Positions 59,330 through 64,000 of a DNA stretch of 64,000 bases are shown here, one piece after another. The stretch's first letter is position 1, and each line of letters starts with the position of its first letter. The notes beneath the pieces were generated by a model, which saw only the letters and a program-made list of their open reading frames with translations, did not search any database and was not told the DNA's origin. Source of the stretch: GCA-2862585 sp965277895 (lineage in GTDB: Bacteria; Bacteroidota; Bacteroidia; Flavobacteriales; UBA7312); contig CBDIDR010000001.1 in the NCBI GenBank assembly GCA_965277895.1, forward strand, positions 62,001-126,000, read 5' to 3'. A program made the position numbers and the translations under genes.

Positions 59330-61701
59330 TATTTGTTATTTAAGGTCAACTCCTTCAACTCAATATCCTCCTCCTCGTCGAATACGTCTAATAAAGGATC
59401 ATTTAATGCTTCTACAATTAATGATTTTTCTAGACTCAACAGTAAGGCTGGCAACACTATCAAATTAGAAAGTAAAGCTATGAGCAATGTAATCGAAACT
59501 AACAAGCCTAAAGCTATGGTGCCGCCAAATTGAGATGCTATAAAGATAAAAAATCCAAAGAATAATACAATTGAAGTATAAAACATACTCACACCTGTTT
59601 CTTTAATGGCAGCAACAACAGAGTCTTTAATGTTAAAATTCCTATGTCTTAACTCTTGCCTGTATTTTGCTAAAAAATGGATAGTGTCATCTACAGAAAT
59701 ACCAAAGGCTATGCTAAAGACGAGTATAGTAGAAGGTTTTATAGAAATACCAAAGTATCCCATTATCGAAGCCGTAATTATCAGTGGTATTAAGTTTGGA
59801 ATAAGGGACACCACTACCATTCTAAAAGAGTTAAACATCCATGCCATAAAGATGGATATTAGTAAAACCGCCAACATTAAACTGGTAAATAGATTTTTCA
59901 CTAAATAGGATGTGCCTTCTAAAAATACTATGCTGGTTCCAGTGAGTACAACATTATATTTCTCTTGATCAAAGATTTTATCTACCTGCTCACGAAGTTT
60001 CAACTTTATTTCTTTCATACGACTAGTGCCAATATCACCTACATACAAGCTAACTCGTCCTATCTGCTTGTTTTCATCAACAAAAGAGTTCATCCATTCA
60101 TTAGGTGATTCACTTTTTATGGTATAGTCTAAAAGCCATCTTTTTTCTTGAGAATTTGGTAATTCATAGAAATCCTTATTGCCATTATAAAGTGCTTGCT
60201 TTGAGAATTTTATAGGATCTATTATAGATACTGGTCTAGAAAACTCAGAATAAAGACTCAAAGTATCGCTCAATTTATCAATCCGCTTTAGGGTTGATAA
60301 TTTGGTAATACCATTTTTTCTATGGGTATCAATGACTATTTCAAATGGTAATACAGACTTGTAATGCTTTTCAAAAAATTTGATGTCTTGATACAAGGAG
60401 GATTCACTAGGCATATCATCGGTAATATTACCAGCGATATTCATTTTTAATAAGCCAAAAAAACTCACAGCTACAATGGCTATAGTGGATACATATACCG
60501 CGGTTCTTTTGTTCAGAACAATGTAGGTTATTCGTTTAATAAGTTTGTTCAACCACTTTCTGTCCAAGTGACTGGTATGTTTTGCTTTTGGAGGATTCAG
60601 ATAACTGAAAATTATGGGGATTAGCAATAATGATAGAATGAAAACTGCAAAAATATTTAGGGACGCTACTAGTCCAAATTGACGCAAGTCTTTACTAGAT
60701 GTTAGTACAAAAGTCGCAAAACCCATAGCGGTAGTTGCATTAGTAAGAATAGTGATGTTTCCTACCCTTCTAATCATCTGAACTAATGACTTAGATTTAT
60801 TTCCATGTCGTCTATATTCATTGTGGTATTTGTTTATTAAAAAGATGCAATTTGGAACACCAATTACAATTAATAATGGCGGTATTAGTGCGGTTAGAAT
60901 TGTAATTCTATAATCTAGAATTCCAAGTGTACCAAAAGACCATATTACACCTATAGTAACAACCATTACAGAAATCAACATAGCCTTTACAGACCTAAAA
61001 AAGAAATATAAAATTAAAGCTGTTACGAATAAGGCTAGGAAAATAAATAGACCAACTTCTTTCTTGATGAGTTCAGAATTAATAGTCCTTATATAGGGTA
61101 AGCCTGAGTATCTAATAACTTTATTGGTTTCTGCCTCATAAGTATCGCCTAATCCAATTATGCTATCGATTAAATTTATACGCTTATCGCTTGTTATAAA
61201 ATCATTATCAAGTGCCAATAGCATTACGGAAGCACTGTCATTATATAAAGTGTTTCTATAAAACGGTAATGTTTTTAGCTTGGAAAAGGCCTCATCCAAT
61301 TGCGATTGATTGTCGATAGAATCAAACAAGGATTCAATTATTAACTTTTTCTCTTTTTTATCTTTTAGAAGATCTACCGCATCAGAAATAGAATATACCG
61401 ACTTAACTCCATCAATCTTTTGTATTTCACTTTGTAGTTTTTCCCACGACTGAAAGTTATTGTAGTCAAAAAAAGAGTCGGCATCAACCCCTACTATCAT
61501 GATGTTATCTTTTATGCCGAACTTTTCTAAGAAAAAATTGTAATCCAACTGCTCGACTGACTTATTCGGTAAAAGGTTTGCCATCGAATAAGATAGTCTG
61601 GCATTTGAGGATTGCTGAATCATAAAATAGGTGGTCACCAAAATCAGCCAAATGAAAACTGAACGAAATCTTAAAATTACTTTAGCAATAGTTAACCACA
61701 T
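59329..61701 (-). CDS. RND-superfamily MMPL-like transporter
   Basis: A 790-residue inner-membrane protein with about 12 membrane segments, in two halves each with a large extracytoplasmic loop: a first segment near residue 15, the loop (about 35-215), segments to 380, a second loop (420-600), then the last segments. The SGLPYIRTINSELIKKEVG and FSIAFGISVDDTIHFLAKY stretches are MMPL/SSD hallmarks. The substrate is unknown; such proteins move lipids or hopanoids, which fits the adjoining polyprenyl synthase. It starts the operon. Confidence 0.87.
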   Translation of the reverse strand: MWLTIAKVILRFRSVFIWLILVTTYFMIQQSSNARLSYSMANLLPNKSVEQLDYNFFLEKFGIKDNIMIVGVDADSFFDYNNFQSWEKLQSEIQKIDGVKSVYSISDAVDLLKDKKEKKLIIESLFDSIDNQSQLDEAFSKLKTLPFYRNTLYNDSASVMLLALDNDFITSDKRINLIDSIIGLGDTYEAETNKVIRYSGLPYIRTINSELIKKEVGLFIFLALFVTALILYFFFRSVKAMLISVMVVTIGVIWSFGTLGILDYRITILTALIPPLLIVIGVPNCIFLINKYHNEYRRHGNKSKSLVQMIRRVGNITILTNATTAMGFATFVLTSSKDLRQFGLVASLNIFAVFILSLLLIPIIFSYLNPPKAKHTSHLDRKWLNKLIKRITYIVLNKRTAVYVSTIAIVAVSFFGLLKMNIAGNITDDMPSESSLYQDIKFFEKHYKSVLPFEIVIDTHRKNGITKLSTLKRIDKLSDTLSLYSEFSRPVSIIDPIKFSKQALYNGNKDFYELPNSQEKRWLLDYTIKSESPNEWMNSFVDENKQIGRVSLYVGDIGTSRMKEIKLKLREQVDKIFDQEKYNVVLTGTSIVFLEGTSYLVKNLFTSLMLAVLLISIFMAWMFNSFRMVVVSLIPNLIPLIITASIMGYFGISIKPSTILVFSIAFGISVDDTIHFLAKYRQELRHRNFNIKDSVVAAIKETGVSMFYTSIVLFFGFFIFIASQFGGTIALGLLVSITLLIALLSNLIVLPALLLSLEKSLIVEALNDPLLDVFDEEEDIELKELTLNNK

Positions 61702-61746
61702 ATCGAATATAAAGGAGTGTAAAAGTACTGATTAATATTTTGAGGC

Positions 61747-61780
61747 AAAAAAAAAGCCCGACATTTTGTCGAGCTTTTTT
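61747..61780 (-). terminator. Intrinsic terminator after frr
   Basis: Read on the minus strand, a stem of about 13 bp with one C-A mismatch and a 3-nt loop is followed by a long T-run (plus-strand A-run at 61747-61755). It ends the pyrH-frr transcript 20 bp after the frr stop. Confidence 0.85.
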
Positions 61781-61799
61781 AATGAATTATTAAATACGA

Positions 61800-62354
61800 T
61801 TATACTGTTAGAATCTCTGCTTCTTTAGAACTGAAAAAGGATTCAATTCTAGACGTAAAGTCATTTGTTAAGTTCTGAACATCTGACTCAGAATCTTTAA
61901 GAATATCTTCAGAAATACCGCTTAACTTTTTTAGATCGTCATTAGCATCTTTTCTGGCATTTCGAATACTCACTTTGGCGTTTTCAGATTCTGCTTTAGC
62001 TTGTTTTACCAATTGAACACGTCGTTCCTCTGTTAATGGCGGAACATTAATGATAATCATTTCGCCGTTATTCATCGGATTAAAGCCTAAGTTAGCGTCA
62101 ATAATGGCTTTTTCCATTACTTCCAACATTGACTTATCCCAAGGTTGAACAGAAATTGTTCTTCCATCTGGCGTATTGATGTTTGATGCTTGTGCTAAAG
62201 GCGTTTGAGCACCATAATAATCAATGCTTACATTGTCTAACATTTGTGGGGATGCTTTTCCTGCTCTAATTTTTGAAAAAGCGACTTCCAAATGCTTTAT
62301 TGCACCGTCCATTTTTTCTTTGGCACAATCCATTATAAATTGAATTTCTTCCAT
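61800..62354 (-). CDS. frr: Ribosome recycling factor
   Basis: RRF splits post-termination ribosomes with EF-G. The 184-residue protein has the standard two-domain pattern: AISKIRAGKASPQMLDNVSIDYYGAQTPL-type region at about 26-52, PWDKSMLEVMEKAI and MIIINVPPLTEERRVQLVKQA near 100-125, and a C-terminal helix. It is 9 bp after pyrH, the usual order tsf-pyrH-frr. Confidence 0.97.
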   Translation of the reverse strand: MEEIQFIMDCAKEKMDGAIKHLEVAFSKIRAGKASPQMLDNVSIDYYGAQTPLAQASNINTPDGRTISVQPWDKSMLEVMEKAIIDANLGFNPMNNGEMIIINVPPLTEERRVQLVKQAKAESENAKVSIRNARKDANDDLKKLSGISEDILKDSESDVQNLTNDFTSRIESFFSSKEAEILTV

Positions 62355-62363
62355 TTTTTTAAT

Positions 62364-63071
62364 CTAAAAATTAACTAAAGTACCTATTGACTCGCCTTGT
62401 AACATTTTTAGCAAGTTTTGTTTTTTATTTATATCAAAGACAACAATAGGCAATTTATTTTCATTACACAAAGTGAATGCCGTCATATCCATGATATTCA
62501 AGCCTTTTTCGTACACCTCTTTGAATGAAATTTTATCGTATTTAATTGCTGATTTATCCTTTTCGGGGTCAGCACTGTATATACCGTCAACACGCGTTCC
62601 TTTAAGGATAACATCGGCTTCAATTTCTATAGCTCTTAATGTAGCGGCAGTATCGGTTGTGAAATAAGGGTTTCCAGTTCCGCCACCAAAAATGACAACT
62701 CTCCCTTTTTGCAAGTGCCTCATTGAGCGTCTTCTTATAAAAGGCTCAGCAATTTGTTCCATTTTTATAGCAGTAAGTAAACGCGTTTCTACTTCTGCTT
62801 TTTCTAAAGCTGATTGTAAGGCCATACCGTTAATGATGGTAGCAAGCATACCCATGTAGTCTCCTTGTACTCTATCTAAACCCTCACCTTCTACTTGTAC
62901 GCCTCGGAAAATATTTCCTCCTCCAATCACAACAGCAACTTCTACTCCTAGGTCAACAACATTTTTAATTTCATTTGCATAGGAGCTTAGTTTCTCAGTA
63001 TCTATACCGAATTGTTTCTCTCCCATTAGTGCTTCCCCACTTAGTTTTAAAAGGATTCTTTTATATTTCAT
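62364..63071 (-). CDS. pyrH: UMP kinase
   Basis: PyrH phosphorylates UMP to UDP. The 235-residue protein shows KRILLKLSGEALMG at residues 3-16, the IGGGNIFRG motif near 53, and GTGNPYFTTDTAATLRA near 132. ATG 63071 is chosen over the TTG at 63080 because the promoter box TAAATTTG (63078-63085) lies on it. Length and motifs are typical of the bacterial amino-acid-kinase-fold enzyme. It lies behind the tsf terminator and carries its own promoter. Confidence 0.96.
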   Translation of the reverse strand: MKYKRILLKLSGEALMGEKQFGIDTEKLSSYANEIKNVVDLGVEVAVVIGGGNIFRGVQVEGEGLDRVQGDYMGMLATIINGMALQSALEKAEVETRLLTAIKMEQIAEPFIRRRSMRHLQKGRVVIFGGGTGNPYFTTDTAATLRAIEIEADVILKGTRVDGIYSADPEKDKSAIKYDKISFKEVYEKGLNIMDMTAFTLCNENKLPIVVFDINKKQNLLKMLQGESIGTLVNF

Positions 63072-63077
63072 AGTTCG

Positions 63078-63085
63078 CAAATTTA
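63078..63085 (-). promoter_or_regulatory. -7 promoter box of pyrH-frr
   Basis: On the minus strand this reads TAAATTTG (exact TAnnTTTG), 6 nt before the pyrH ATG, right after the tsf terminator. Confidence 0.65.
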
Positions 63086-63089
63086 AGGC

Positions 63090-63118
63090 AAAAAAAAGAG
63101 AGTGAAAAACACTCTCTT
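63090..63118 (-). terminator. Intrinsic terminator after tsf
   Basis: A perfect 9-bp stem (AAGAGAGTG / CACTCTCTT, 5-nt loop), followed on the minus strand by a T-run (plus-strand A-run 63090-63097). It ends tsf 19 bp after its stop. Confidence 0.88.
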
Positions 63119-63136
63119 AAATCATTAGTTTTTTGA

Positions 63137-63958
63137 CTAAACGCCAAGACCGACTCTTTTGAATTCAGTCACCGTTAGTTCATTATCAAATTTATTCAAG
63201 TGTTGTGACACTGACGTCTTTGATTCTTTTATAAATTCTTGGTTTAATAGGGTGTTCTCCTTGAAGAACTTATTAAGTCTACCCATAGCAATTTTTTCTA
63301 GCATTTCTTCAGGCTTACCCTCTTGTCTTGCTAAATCTTTAGCTACTTCTAACTCCTTATTAATAGTTTCTTGAGATACTGAATCTTTATCAACAGCCAC
63401 AGGATTCATTGCTGCTACTTGCATAGCTACGTCTTTTCCTACTTGGTCATCAACAGATTTTGATAAGCCTACTAATGTAGCTAGACGATTTCCTCCGTGT
63501 ATGTATGCAGAAACTTGAGCAGATTCAACTGTTTCATATGATGATAAATCTAGTTTCTCACCAATTACACCAGTTTGTTCTGTTATTTTCTCTTCGATAG
63601 TCATTCCATCAACAACACAGCCTTTTAATTCAGTTAGATTTGATGGCTTATTCGCCATTGCAGCATCTAAGAATGATTGTGCTAATGATATAAAGCCTTC
63701 ATTTTTTGCTACAAAGTCAGTCTCACAGTTAAGAGCGATTAATGCTCCAAAATTACCATCAGTAGCAGAAATAACCACCCCTTCAACAGCGTCTCTGTCT
63801 GCTCTGTTAGCAGCAACTTTTTGACCTTTCTTTCTTAAAATATCAACCGCTTTGGACATGTCTCCTTCAGCTTCAACCAAAGCTTTCTTACAGTCCATCA
63901 TTCCAGCACCTGTTTGCTTTCTTAGTGCATTTACATCAGCAGCAGTAATCTTTGCCAT
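63137..63958 (-). CDS. tsf: Elongation factor Ts
   Basis: EF-Ts recharges EF-Tu with GTP. The 273-residue protein starts with the UBA-like N-terminal domain (ITAADVNALRKQTGAGMMDCKKALVEAEGD), then the conserved NCETDFVAKNEGF near residue 77, the core dimer domain, and the C-terminal VTEFKRVGLGV. It follows the probable rpsB end by 23 bp and is read in the same direction, the universal rpsB-tsf order. Confidence 0.97.
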   Translation of the reverse strand: MAKITAADVNALRKQTGAGMMDCKKALVEAEGDMSKAVDILRKKGQKVAANRADRDAVEGVVISATDGNFGALIALNCETDFVAKNEGFISLAQSFLDAAMANKPSNLTELKGCVVDGMTIEEKITEQTGVIGEKLDLSSYETVESAQVSAYIHGGNRLATLVGLSKSVDDQVGKDVAMQVAAMNPVAVDKDSVSQETINKELEVAKDLARQEGKPEEMLEKIAMGRLNKFFKENTLLNQEFIKESKTSVSQHLNKFDNELTVTEFKRVGLGV

Positions 63959-63981
63959 AATTCAAATAAAATTTATTGTTA

Positions 63982-64000
63982 TTACTTTTCTTCAGTAGTA
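63982..64000 (-). CDS. rpsB: C-terminal end of probable ribosomal protein S2
   Basis: Only the last five residues (TTEEK) and the TAA stop of a minus-strand gene are inside the window. An acidic tail directly before tsf is consistent with rpsB, which precedes tsf in nearly all bacteria. The call rests on gene order rather than on sequence. Confidence 0.55.

Noticed and set aside
1..64000. tRNA, rRNA, IS elements, prophage, CRISPR or defence islands
   Set aside because: No cloverleaf, rRNA stretch, transposase, integrase, repeat-spacer array or defence-type gene was seen by eye; a short tRNA could still be missed without a scan.

Overview
The window is AT-rich bacterial chromosome that reads as Bacteroidota, most likely Flavobacteriales. 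The grounds are gliding and type IX secretion (T9SS) genes (gldB, gldC, proteins with T9SS sorting domains), a SusC-type TonB receptor with a carboxypeptidase-like N-terminal domain, DUF5686/DUF4296/DUF6089 proteins, the order bamA-skp-skp-murI, and many promoters with the Bacteroidota box TAnnTTTG. Coding is dense: no gap exceeds 300 bases, and no rRNA, tRNA, IS element, prophage or CRISPR array was seen.

Layout. 1-2.3 kb: start of a division/cell-wall cluster on the minus strand (mraZ-rsmH-ftsL-ftsI, ftsI cut by the window edge). 2.4-8.5 kb: hydrolase and engB, gldB-gldC, nadE and a large DUF5686 protein. 8.5-12.7 kb: an Fe-S and 2-oxoacid:ferredoxin oxidoreductase operon (mrp-nifU-korA-korB). 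12.7-15.2 kb: an alkyltransferase-like protein, a decayed gene, a trmB broken by a 106-bp tandem duplication, and a glycosyltransferase. 15.2-23.8 kb: a phosphate-starvation block with a histidine kinase and response regulator, a porin, pstS-pstC-pstA-pstB-phoU, a small membrane ORF and a PiT-like transporter. Its three promoter regions share TTAACA-type repeats at 11-bp spacing. 23.8-30.8 kb: LuxE-like and GNAT enzymes, tyrS, an epimerase, lipoproteins, dihydroorotase and a dolichol-phosphate-mannose-synthase-like transferase. 31-37 kb: a secreted/outer-membrane group (lamin-tail protein, TonB receptor, phospholipase-D-like protein with an OB-like region). 37-49.5 kb: pdxJ, a CBS protein, a BamA-like protein, nadK, DUF6089, uppS, bamA, two skp/ompH genes, murI, a gamma carbonic anhydrase-like protein, nfu and an outer-membrane barrel. 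49.6-53.5 kb: two large secreted T9SS proteins, the second frameshifted inside its sorting domain. 53.5-64 kb, all minus strand: sucAB, polyprenyl synthetase, rfbA, an RND/MMPL protein, then tsf, pyrH and frr, with the end of a probable rpsB.

How it fits together. Most genes are core: division, envelope biogenesis, TCA cycle, translation. The most informative non-coding signals are three MraZ-type operator repeats in front of mraZ, the Pho-box-like arrays, and many TAnnTTTG boxes lying only 4-9 nt before start codons, which suggests leaderless or nearly leaderless mRNAs. Broken genes (trmB, the T9SS sorting-domain protein, the decayed remnant at 13.2 kb) are either real decay or assembly errors. 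No wholly new defence or biosynthetic system was recognised. The best candidates for new biology are the phosphate regulon operator, the nuclease-like secreted cluster at 31-37 kb, and the duplicated trmB.
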